A DNA stretch of 64,000 bases from positions 352,061 through 416,060 of the forward strand of contig NZ_JACVQA010000008.1 of the NCBI RefSeq assembly GCF_018881595.1. The letters are read 5' to 3'. Positions within the stretch are counted from its first letter, which is position 1, and every line of letters begins with the position of its first letter. Source of the DNA: Polynucleobacter sp. UK-Gri1-W3 (GTDB lineage Bacteria; Pseudomonadota; Gammaproteobacteria; Burkholderiales; Burkholderiaceae). The notes beneath the pieces were generated by a model, which searched no databases, was not told where the DNA came from, and saw nothing but the letters and a program-made list of their open reading frames with translations. Positions 56,910-64,000 of this stretch are shown here, piece by piece. The position numbers and the translations under genes were made by a program.

Positions 56910-56942
56910 CACTAAATAAGCACTAAATAAGTACTAAATGAA
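56910..56942. repeat. Three tandem 11-bp repeats upstream of the thiolase gene
   Basis: CACTAAATAAG (56910-56920), CACTAAATAAG (56921-56931) and TACTAAATGAA (56932-56942) follow each other without gaps. A period of 11 bp is close to one helical turn, so a protein could bind the same DNA face three times. The region is the only space between rimO and the thiolase gene. Confidence 0.7.
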
Positions 56943-56971
56943 TATTCCAACCATCAGTTTTATTCTATTCG

Positions 56972-58330
56972 TCAAGTTTCGGCTATTAGGTCATGCCCTT
57001 GGGAGTTAATGACAGTAACCTTGATGATGTCGCCAGCACGATAGCGTTTAGAGGGCTTACTTGCGGGCAAAACCTTAACCAGACCATCAATTTCAGGGGC
57101 ATCACCAATAGTTCTACCGATTCCACCAGAATCATCTACTCGATCAATAATCACCTGAATACGCTTGCCTATTTTTTTAGCAAGCCGCTTAATGGAGATA
57201 TCTTCCGCCTTGGCCATAAATCTAGCCCGACGATCTTCCCGCAGCTCACTTGGCACTGGATTATCTAATTGATTGGCGGTAGCACCCTCAACAGGCGAAT
57301 AGGCAAAACAACCGGCCCTATCAATTTGCGCTTCATCTAGGAAATTGAGGAGATATTCAAACTCTTCCTCAGTCTCTCCGGGAAAGCCTGCAATAAAGGT
57401 ACTGCGAACCACCAAATCAGGACAAGCCTCACGCCATGCCAAGATACGCTCCAAATTCTTTTCGCCACTGGCTGGTCGCTTCATCCTCTTTAGAACATCT
57501 GGATGGGCATGTTGCAGCGGAATATCCAAATACGGCAACACGCCATAGCCATGCTCTGCGAACTCCGCCATCAAGGGCAAGACATCATCTACATGTGGGT
57601 ATGGATAGACATAGTGCAATCGAACCCAAGCCTGATGTTCCCGCGCAATTTGATTTAAGGCATTTACCAAATCAAACATTTTGGTTTTAACTGGTTTGCC
57701 TTCCCAAAAGCCGGTGCGATATTGAATATCAACACCATAAGCACTCGTATCCTGCGAGACTACTAACAACTCTTTTACTCCGGACTCAAATAAGCGCTTA
57801 GCTTCAAGCAGCACTTCACCAATCGGTCGTGAAACTAAATCACCACGCATATTGGGGATGATGCAAAAAGTACAGCGATGATTACATCCCTCACTAATTT
57901 TGAGATATGCGTAATGCTTTGGTGTGAGCTTGACTCCGGCTGGAGGAACTAAATCTATGAATGGATCATGCGGTTTAGGCAGATGCAAATGAATTGCCTG
58001 CATTACTTCGGCTGTGGCATGCGGCCCAGTAACAGCAAGGACCTTAGGGTGAATGCTTGTAATAAGGTCACTACCATCCGCATTTTTTCTGGCACCTAGA
58101 CAGCCAGTTACAATCACTTTACCGTTTTCAGATAAGGCTTCACCAATAGCAGACAGACTTTCCTCAACCGCTGAATCGATAAAGCCACAGGTATTAACGA
58201 CTACGAGATCCGCGCCAGAGTAATCTTTGGCAGTCTTGTATCCTTCAGCACTGAGTTGCGTCAGGATAAGCTCAGAGTCTACAAGCGCCTTAGGACAACC
58301 TAAGGATACAAATCCAATTTTTCCAGCCAC
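56972..58330 (-). CDS. rimO: Ribosomal protein uS12 methylthiotransferase RimO
   Basis: A 452-residue radical-SAM enzyme that methylthiolates Asp89 of ribosomal protein S12. The N-terminal cluster Cys are in [28 protein letters not shown] and VTGCLGARK; the radical-SAM motif is [18 protein letters not shown]; and a C-terminal TRAM domain is present. The start is a GTG 2 nt after the phaR stop, which inserts this translation gene between phaR and the thiolase gene. Confidence 0.96.
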   Translation of the reverse strand: MAGKIGFVSLGCPKALVDSELILTQLSAEGYKTAKDYSGADLVVVNTCGFIDSAVEESLSAIGEALSENGKVIVTGCLGARKNADGSDLITSIHPKVLAVTGPHATAEVMQAIHLHLPKPHDPFIDLVPPAGVKLTPKHYAYLKISEGCNHRCTFCIIPNMRGDLVSRPIGEVLLEAKRLFESGVKELLVVSQDTSAYGVDIQYRTGFWEGKPVKTKMFDLVNALNQIAREHQAWVRLHYVYPYPHVDDVLPLMAEFAEHGYGVLPYLDIPLQHAHPDVLKRMKRPASGEKNLERILAWREACPDLVVRSTFIAGFPGETEEEFEYLLNFLDEAQIDRAGCFAYSPVEGATANQLDNPVPSELREDRRARFMAKAEDISIKRLAKKIGKRIQVIIDRVDDSGGIGRTIGDAPEIDGLVKVLPASKPSKRYRAGDIIKVTVINSQGHDLIAET

Positions 58331-58332
58331 AA

Positions 58333-58893
58333 CTATTCTTTTTCAGTTTTATTGGGCTGTGGTGAAAATGGAAAGTTTCCAAAGATATTTTGCGAGCCCT
58401 GCACTTGCTCTTGCATCTTGATGAAAAGATCCTTGCTCTGTTCCATGTAGTTACCCATCAAGCCTTGCATGAGGGGATTTTGCAGATTCATCATCTGAGA
58501 CCAGGCTTCTGGAGTACTACCTGTACCCAATCCCTTGGTTTGATCACCCAGTTTGTTGTGGATATCCACGAAAGATTGCATGGTCTTCTCAAGATAGTTA
58601 CCCATCAAACCTTGCATGGAGTTTCCATAGAAGCGAATGATTTGCGAGAGCATTTGTGTGGAGAACACCGGGGCGCCACCAGCTTCTTCCTCAAGAATAA
58701 TTTGCAGCAAAATATTGCGCGTTAAATCCTCTTCGGTTTTAGCATCAACCACCTTAAAGACTTCAGTCGCCATGACCAGATTCTTGATATCTGACAAAGT
58801 GACATACGTGCTTGTCTGTGTGTCATAAAGACGACGATTAGGATACTTCTTAATGAGCCGATCTTCGCCAGCTCGTTTAGCGCGGGTAACCAT
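58333..58893 (-). CDS. phaR: Polyhydroxyalkanoate synthesis repressor PhaR
   Basis: A 186-residue regulator. The DNA-binding region is [29 protein letters not shown], and the PHB-accumulation region includes [24 protein letters not shown]. Two similar blocks follow, each starting MQGLMGNY and continuing [LM]E-[KQ] with an amphipathic helix (about residues 92-116 and 137-160), which looks like an internal duplication. PhaR represses phasin genes and leaves the DNA when it binds PHB granules. AAGGA precedes the ATG. Confidence 0.95.
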   Translation of the reverse strand: MVTRAKRAGEDRLIKKYPNRRLYDTQTSTYVTLSDIKNLVMATEVFKVVDAKTEEDLTRNILLQIILEEEAGGAPVFSTQMLSQIIRFYGNSMQGLMGNYLEKTMQSFVDIHNKLGDQTKGLGTGSTPEAWSQMMNLQNPLMQGLMGNYMEQSKDLFIKMQEQVQGSQNIFGNFPFSPQPNKTEKE

Positions 58894-59013
58894 TTATTTT
58901 CCTTACTTTTTTACTGCATCGCAACATCAGCGTAGTTTAGCCTTAAGTTGACCAAAAGGTAAATACGCCAAGTTGCGCAATACAAGAACTGCTCTAATTG
59001 CTGCAGTGCAATA

Positions 59014-59754
59014 TTAACCAGTGTGAATACCACCGTTTAATGAGAAGTCTGCACCAGTGGCATAACCACCATCATCGGATGCAATCCAGCAGCAGATTGA
59101 AGCAATCTCTTCAGGGGTACCTAAGCGTTTAACTGGAATACCAGAAACAATCTTCTCAAGAACATCCTCTCGAATAGCTTTAACCATATCAGTGCCGATG
59201 TAGCCTGGGGATACTGTATTCACGGTGACGCCCTTGGTAGCAACTTCTTGGGCTAAAGCCATCGTAAAGCCGTGTAAGCCTGCCTTAGCAGTGGAATAGT
59301 TTGCTTGGCCAAATTGGCCTTTTTGACCATTCACAGAAGAGATATTGATGATTCGACCCCAGTTGTTTTCAACCATGCCATCAATCACTTGTTTGGTAAC
59401 GTTAAACAAGGAGTTCAAGTTGGTATCAATCACCGCCTTCCAGGCATCTGGCGTCATTTTGCGGAATACGCTATCACGGGTAATGCCTGCATTGTTTACC
59501 AAAACATCTACGCGCCCTACTTCAGCCTTGACCTTCTCAAAGGCAGTAACAGTGCTGTCCCAATCAGAAACGTTACCTTCAGAAGCAATAAAGTCATAGC
59601 CAAGCGCTTTTTGTTCGCCAATCCAGCGATCTTTTCGTGGTGAATTCGGGCCACAACCTGCAATCACTTTAAAGCCGTCTTTAGCAAGACGTTGACAAAT
59701 AGCGGTACCAATACCACCCATACCACCAGTTACATATGCGACTTTTTGAGACAT
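59014..59754 (-). CDS. phaB: Acetoacetyl-CoA reductase
   Basis: A 246-residue short-chain dehydrogenase. The NADPH loop is VTGGMGGIGTAICQRLAKDGF, the Asn-Asn-Ala-Gly motif is VLVNNAGITRDSVFRKM, and the catalytic Ser, Tyr and Lys are in INISSVNGQKGQFGQANYSTAKAG. It makes (R)-3-hydroxybutyryl-CoA from acetoacetyl-CoA. It starts 32 nt after the phaC stop with AAGGGGA upstream, so phaC-phaB form an operon. Confidence 0.96.
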   Translation of the reverse strand: MSQKVAYVTGGMGGIGTAICQRLAKDGFKVIAGCGPNSPRKDRWIGEQKALGYDFIASEGNVSDWDSTVTAFEKVKAEVGRVDVLVNNAGITRDSVFRKMTPDAWKAVIDTNLNSLFNVTKQVIDGMVENNWGRIINISSVNGQKGQFGQANYSTAKAGLHGFTMALAQEVATKGVTVNTVSPGYIGTDMVKAIREDVLEKIVSGIPVKRLGTPEEIASICCWIASDDGGYATGADFSLNGGIHTG

Positions 59755-59786
59755 TGAATTCCCCTTTTAAAAACCTTCGTTAATTG

Positions 59787-61421
59787 TTATTGAATTTCTG
59801 GTGTTGCTTTTTCTTTTACATAGACTCCAGGTGCAGCTTCCATTTTTTTGTACTTAGCATTACCAAAATTAGAGCTTGCCTGCCTCTTCTCGCCACCAAA
59901 TTGTTCTAGCCACTTGGTGTAGTCAGGCCACCAGCTACCTTGAATTTTTTTTGCATCGTCTAGCCATTCTTGAGCTGTTGGTGCAATCTTGTTATTTTCA
60001 AAGTAATAGCGCTTATTTTTAGCGGGTGGATTAATAACGCCAGCAATATGTCCAGATGCGCCCAGAACGAAGCGGTTTTTGCCTTTGAGAAGATGGGTAG
60101 ATTCGTAAGCAGACTTCCAAGGAACAATATGGTCTTCCTGCGAAGCATACAAATAAGCGGGACATTTAATTTTTCCGAGATCAATCTTTTCGCCGCAAAT
60201 TTTGACCTTGTCAGGCTTTACTAAATCATTTTGCAAATAGGTGTGACGCAGATACCAGCAGTACATTGCACCAGGAAGATTGGTGGAGTCACCATTCCAA
60301 TAGAGCAAATCAAATGGTGGCGGTGAATTTCCTTTGAGGTAGTTTTCTACTACGTAATTCCAAACCAAGTCATTGGGGCGCAAGAATGAAAAGGTGTTAC
60401 CTAAGTCTAAGCCCGACATCATGCCGAACTTACCGCCCTTGCCGCCAATGGAGCTCTCGCGCATTTCGACCATGCCTTCGTCGATAAACACGTCCAAAAT
60501 ACCGGTATCAGTAAAATCCAGCAATGTAGTCAACAACGTCAAACTTGCGGCCGGATGTTCGTCCCGCGCCGCTAATACCGCTAACGCTGAACTAGTTAAG
60601 GTACCACCAACGCAGAATCCCAAGATATTGATTTGCTTGGTATCGCCGATCTCTTTAACTACATCAATCGCTTTGATTACACCTTTGCCGACATAATCAT
60701 CCCAACTCACTTGAGCCATAGAGGCATCTGGGTTCTTCCAAGAAACTAAAAACACAGTATGGCCCTGGCTCACCATATGGCGCACCACTGAGTTATCAGG
60801 CTGCAAATCGAGAATGTAATATTTATTGATGCATGGCGGTACCATCAAATATGGGCGCTCGAACACTTGCTCAGTTAATGGTGTGTATTGAATTAATTCG
60901 AACAACTCATTACGAAACACTACATGACCTTCAGTAGTGGCAATATTTTTACCCACTTCAAATGCAGACTCATCTGTTTGTGAGACCTTGCCTTTTTTCA
61001 TATCTCCCAACAAATTCACAATCCCTTTTTGAATGGATTGTCCCTGGGAGCTAATAATGCTTTCTAGTACCTCTGGATTCGTGGCAATAAAGTTTGATGG
61101 TGAAAGCGCATCAATCATCTGCTCAGTAGTAAATAGAATTTTTTGCTTTGACTTTTCATCCGTCTCAACTGATTTTGCCAACTCCATTAAATATTTGGAA
61201 TTGAGTAAATAGGTAGCAGCAATGACTTTGCTCCAGGAAGAGTGCCAAGCATGACCTCCGAAACGACGGTCTTTAAGCTCAATCGCCTCAGGATTGGTTG
61301 CAATGTGCGCTAACTCTGTGAAATATTCTTTTTGGATTTCAGATAAACGCTCTGGCGGAATTAGTGCCATATGGTGCGGTGCCAAAGATGGCGTTGCACC
61401 GGTATTCATGCCTGCAAACAT
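59787..61421 (-). CDS. phaC: Class I poly(3-hydroxybutyrate) synthase
   Basis: A 544-residue PHA synthase. The lipase-like box with the catalytic Cys is NILGFCVGGTLTSSALAVL; the Asp and His are in SQEDHIVPWKSAY and VLGASGHIAGVINPP. The conserved YLMVPPCINKYYILDLQPDNS and the PDYTKWLEQFGGE tail are also present. It polymerises (R)-3-hydroxybutyryl-CoA on granules. It is slightly shorter than the Ralstonia enzyme (about 590 residues), mostly at the N-terminus. Ribosome site AAGAGA. Confidence 0.97.
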   Translation of the reverse strand: MFAGMNTGATPSLAPHHMALIPPERLSEIQKEYFTELAHIATNPEAIELKDRRFGGHAWHSSWSKVIAATYLLNSKYLMELAKSVETDEKSKQKILFTTEQMIDALSPSNFIATNPEVLESIISSQGQSIQKGIVNLLGDMKKGKVSQTDESAFEVGKNIATTEGHVVFRNELFELIQYTPLTEQVFERPYLMVPPCINKYYILDLQPDNSVVRHMVSQGHTVFLVSWKNPDASMAQVSWDDYVGKGVIKAIDVVKEIGDTKQINILGFCVGGTLTSSALAVLAARDEHPAASLTLLTTLLDFTDTGILDVFIDEGMVEMRESSIGGKGGKFGMMSGLDLGNTFSFLRPNDLVWNYVVENYLKGNSPPPFDLLYWNGDSTNLPGAMYCWYLRHTYLQNDLVKPDKVKICGEKIDLGKIKCPAYLYASQEDHIVPWKSAYESTHLLKGKNRFVLGASGHIAGVINPPAKNKRYYFENNKIAPTAQEWLDDAKKIQGSWWPDYTKWLEQFGGEKRQASSNFGNAKYKKMEAAPGVYVKEKATPEIQ

Positions 61422-61535
61422 ATTAGTCTCTTCTATAAGTTAGGGACATTCTCCGCCCTTAAGTACTATAGAGTTATACGCAAATACCCTAGCCCTTTGG
61501 ATAAGCTAGTACTAACCCGTATATTTGCTACAAAA

Positions 61536-62297
61536 CTATTTTGTAATCCAGATAGCTGATGCAAATCTTCCGGTTTCACCATCGCGGCGATAAGAAAAAA
61601 ACTGCTCTTGGTCTTTGACGGTGCAATATTGGCCACCAAAAATCATCTGTAAACCACAAGTCTCTAAACGCGCGCTCGCTAACTGGTAGATATCAGCCAG
61701 AAACTTTCCAGGCTTATGGGGGATAGCTTTAAATGCATTCAAAGGAGTGGCTAAGCCTGAATCTTTAAAGGCAATCACTACATCTTCCCCAACCTCAAAT
61801 GAATCAGGGCCAATCGCCGGACCCATCCAAGCAATTAAATTACTCGGATTTTTATCTTCAGAGATTTTGAGTAGCGCTGTGATCGTATTTTCTAAAACAC
61901 CAGCGCAAAGACCTCGCCAACCAGCGTGAGCGGCGCCAACTGCGCTACCGCTTTGATTGGTAATTAACACTGGCAAACAATCGGCCGTCATGATGGCCAA
62001 CACCTCTCCTGGAATATTGGTCACTGAAGCATCTGCTTGAATATACCCATTGAGGCTTGTTTGTCGATTTTGCGGGGTGCTAACTACAGTGCCATGGATT
62101 TGTTTGAGCCAAACGGGTTCTGATGGCAGCGCTTTAGCAAAGATGGCTCTGTTCTGTGAAACATCTCCATCTTTGTCACCCACATGATCCCCAAGATTGA
62201 GAGAATCAAATGGCGCCTTGCTGACCCCTCCCAAACGGGTGCTTACCAAGGCATTAATAGCTCTTGGTGCCGGCCATTGAGGAGTAATAAAGCTCAT
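61536..62297 (-). CDS. pgeF: Purine nucleoside phosphorylase/polyphenol oxidase family protein (PgeF/YfiH)
   Basis: A 253-residue protein of the YfiH (multicopper polyphenol oxidoreductase, laccase) family. Zinc ligands are in IMTADCLPVLI (Cys) and VGAAHAGWRGLCAGVLEN (His), with an earlier His in LKQIHGTVV. Members have been shown to be purine nucleoside phosphorylases/adenosine deaminases, and the E. coli protein edits peptidoglycan precursors. The ATG overlaps the rluD stop by four bases. Confidence 0.93.
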   Translation of the reverse strand: MSFITPQWPAPRAINALVSTRLGGVSKAPFDSLNLGDHVGDKDGDVSQNRAIFAKALPSEPVWLKQIHGTVVSTPQNRQTSLNGYIQADASVTNIPGEVLAIMTADCLPVLITNQSGSAVGAAHAGWRGLCAGVLENTITALLKISEDKNPSNLIAWMGPAIGPDSFEVGEDVVIAFKDSGLATPLNAFKAIPHKPGKFLADIYQLASARLETCGLQMIFGGQYCTVKDQEQFFSYRRDGETGRFASAIWITK

Positions 62298-63334
62298 GCA
62301 CGCAGTTCATTTTCGATTGAGGCCAATACAACCGCCTCCTTAGGAAGAACCTCTTCATCCATTCCAAGTTGTGGCAATAAATCCAATAAGTCTTGTGGAG
62401 GCAAGCGGAACCAAGTCATCAACTCCTGTTTAACTGGATGCTGAAGACTCAGAGCAAAGGCATGTAAGGCTTGGCGGTTGAAAGAAAGATTTTTGGCGGC
62501 ACCCGGTGCTTTTTTGCGATAAACCGGATCGCCGACCAAGGGGAAGCCAAGCGACTCTAAATGAACGCGGATTTGATGGGTGCGCCCTGTCTCCAGGCGA
62601 CACTCTAGGAGCGCAACAGCGGACTCTCCGACCAAACCCTTGGATAGACGACGGAACAAGGTGGCAGCAGGTTTACCTTGAGGGCTACCAGCTGCCATCT
62701 TCAGGCGATCTCGTTGATCTCGACCTACGGATGCAAGAACTTTGCCCTGACTTGGGGCATCGCCCCACACCCATGCTAAATAACGACGCCCCACCGTTCT
62801 CTCTTGAAGCTGGCGAACTAATGAAGTCTGAGCCTGAGATGTTCTTGCCACAACCATTAATCCGGATGTATCTTTATCTAGCCGATGAACGATTCCAGCC
62901 CTGGGAAGCAACTTTAGCTCGGGGTAGCGAAATAAGAGTCCATTTAATAGTGTTCCCGACCAATTTCCAGCCGCAGGATGAACTACCAGGCCAGGTGCCT
63001 TATTCACCACGATGATGGTGTCATCTTCAAAGACCACGTCTAAAGGGATGTCTTCTGGGCTAAAGGCAAATTGCTCAGGCATTTCTTGTGGAAATACCTT
63101 AATGTTCTCGCCACCATGGAGCAAATAACGGGCTTTGGTTACCTTACCATCGACCATAACCGCCCCAGCCTCAACCCAAGCCTTTAGGCGATTACGCGAA
63201 TAATCGGGCAAAGACCCTGCCAGCACCTTGTCCAAGCGCTCACCAGCCATCTCCAAAGGAATGTCTAGGGAGATGAAATCCTCATCATCGATATAATCAA
63301 TGGGATTCGATTCAGGAGTTTGCGGCAATGCCAC
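62294..63334 (-). CDS. rluD: 23S rRNA pseudouridine synthase RluD
   Basis: A 346-residue RluA-family enzyme. An N-terminal S4 domain (ERLDKVLAGSLPDYSRNRLKAWVEAGAVMVDG) is followed by the catalytic GIVHRLDKDTSGLMVVART with the essential Asp, and by LETGRTHQIRVHLESLGFPLVGDPVYR. RluD modifies helix 69 of 23S rRNA. The start is a GTG, 20 bp from the divergent bamD ATG. It is coupled to pgeF downstream. Confidence 0.95.
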   Translation of the reverse strand: MALPQTPESNPIDYIDDEDFISLDIPLEMAGERLDKVLAGSLPDYSRNRLKAWVEAGAVMVDGKVTKARYLLHGGENIKVFPQEMPEQFAFSPEDIPLDVVFEDDTIIVVNKAPGLVVHPAAGNWSGTLLNGLLFRYPELKLLPRAGIVHRLDKDTSGLMVVARTSQAQTSLVRQLQERTVGRRYLAWVWGDAPSQGKVLASVGRDQRDRLKMAAGSPQGKPAATLFRRLSKGLVGESAVALLECRLETGRTHQIRVHLESLGFPLVGDPVYRKKAPGAAKNLSFNRQALHAFALSLQHPVKQELMTWFRLPPQDLLDLLPQLGMDEEVLPKEAVVLASIENELRA

Positions 63335-63354
63335 GCTTAGAGAGCCTTTCAGTT

Positions 63355-64000
63355 ATGTCCGACGTAATATCAGACGCCAGTTTAAGGCTTGCTGGGAATT
63401 CTTCCCTACAAAAAAGGAACCCCCGCTTTTATAGCGTTCCGTTCACACTACTTTTTACTCTGATCATTGCATTAATGCTTTTAAGTGGATGCGCAGGTAG
63501 TGACGGTAGTAAAGATGACACTGATATATGGTCTGAGGCAAAACTCTATTCAGAAGCTACTGACAAACTCAATGATGCTGATTTTGCTAAATGCGGCAAA
63601 TACTTTGAAAAATTAGAGGCGCGCTTTCCGTTTAGTCCTTACTCACAACAAGCTCAAATCAATGCTGCCTATTGTTACTGGAAAGCCCAAGAGCAAACTC
63701 AAGCGCTAGTTGCAATTGATCGCTTTATTAAATTACATCAAGGAAGTCCAAGCTTAGATTACGCCTACTATTTAAAAGGCCTCATCACTTTTAATGATGA
63801 TTTGGGTTGGCTAGGTAAATTTACCGGCCAGGATTTAAGTGAACGTGACCCGAAAGCTGCTAAAGAAGCTTTTGAATCCTTCAAGGTAGTTGTAGAGCGC
63901 TTCCCTGATAGCAAATACGCACCTGATGCCTTAGATCGTATGCGCTATATCGTGAACTCCCTTGCAGAAGCTGATGTTATCGTTGCGCGTTTTTATTATC
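63355..64000 (+). CDS. bamD: Outer-membrane protein assembly lipoprotein BamD (C-terminus outside window)
   Basis: An open frame of about 215 codons from ATG 63355 to the window end. A long polar N-terminal stretch (about 28 residues) precedes the hydrophobic part of a lipoprotein signal, and the lipobox LLSGC puts the lipidated Cys at residue 46. TPR repeats follow: WSEAKLYSEATDKLNDADFAKCGKYFEKLEARFPFSPYSQQAQINAAYCYWK and YAYYLKGLITFNDD. BamD is the essential partner of BamA in inserting outer-membrane barrels. It is divergent from rluD, as in many proteobacteria. Confidence 0.93.
   Translation, partial: MSDVISDASLRLAGNSSLQKRNPRFYSVPFTLLFTLIIALMLLSGCAGSDGSKDDTDIWSEAKLYSEATDKLNDADFAKCGKYFEKLEARFPFSPYSQQAQINAAYCYWKAQEQTQALVAIDRFIKLHQGSPSLDYAYYLKGLITFNDDLGWLGKFTGQDLSERDPKAAKEAFESFKVVVERFPDSKYAPDALDRMRYIVNSLAEADVIVARFYY

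Noticed and set aside
62506-63015. 169-codon plus-strand frame antisense to rluD
   Set aside because: It mirrors the codon pattern of rluD, contains no known motif, and rluD is clearly the real gene.

Overview
The window is a gene-dense stretch (mid-40s % GC by eye) of a betaproteobacterial chromosome. Several gene orders point to Burkholderiales, and the overall compactness and gene set look most like Polynucleobacter: pyrG-kdsA-eno-ftsB, tig-clpP-clpX-lon-tRNA-Val-ppiD, ispD-ispF opposite mfd, yciB-bolA-ppiC, and a phaC-phaB-phaR polyhydroxybutyrate locus. I inferred this from protein motifs and synteny; no database search was run. Nothing looks like a prophage, insertion sequence, integron, CRISPR array or rRNA operon.

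Layout. 1-7.8 kb: end of a GlcD-type FAD oxidase, DUF2069 protein, WrbA-like quinone reductase, YihY/BrkB membrane protein, CBS-pair protein, aroC, an MFS transporter, then yciB-bolA-ppiC and msrB on the minus strand. 7.8-18.3 kb: selO, a PaaI-type thioesterase, an NRDE (TANGO2-like) protein, ygfZ divergent from mltG-tmk-holB, tatD, an exported ankyrin protein, a K+-channel-like protein, a DUF3108 protein and an HNH protein. 18.4-25.5 kb: yqiA, glxR and hyi, a duplicated-domain exported protein, then a small lipid-flavoured cluster (ketoacyl synthase, acyl carrier protein, DUF4118-like membrane protein, and divergently a lipase and a fatty-acid hydroxylase/sterol desaturase). 25.5-25.8 kb: tRNA-Asp, tRNA-Glu, tRNA-Ala. 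25.9-36.5 kb: gltX, hslO, ftsB, eno, kdsA, pyrG, a superinfection-immunity-type small membrane protein, acnB and a spermidine-synthase-like protein. 36.5-49.8 kb: purL, an ABC ATPase divergent from tesA, ppiD, tRNA-Val, lon, clpX, clpP, tig, tRNA-Leu. 49.9-64 kb: ispF, ispD, mfd, serB, a thiolase, rimO, phaR, phaB, phaC, pgeF, rluD and the start of bamD.

How the parts work together. Most genes are housekeeping: translation (gltX, tRNAs, rimO, rluD), protein quality control (tig, clpXP, lon, hslO, PpiC/PpiD, msrB), envelope growth (mltG, kdsA, ftsB, yciB, bamD), isoprenoid, nucleotide and aromatic precursors, and carbon storage as PHB. The PHB locus includes its regulator PhaR, with a thiolase just beyond rimO.

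The most striking signal that a gene list does not explain is in the spacing of start sites. At least fourteen transcription-unit-first genes have a -10-like hexamer ending 5-8 nt before the start codon, with no room for a Shine-Dalgarno sequence. In several divergent pairs two such elements sit almost on top of each other. This predicts many leaderless mRNAs. Other points of interest are a PpiD that appears to have lost its parvulin domain, an unusual KAS/ACP/DUF4118-like operon, a possible leaderless 9-codon upstream ORF before the channel gene, 11-bp phased repeats before the thiolase gene, a probable heat-shock promoter for lon, and several dyads with no assigned role.
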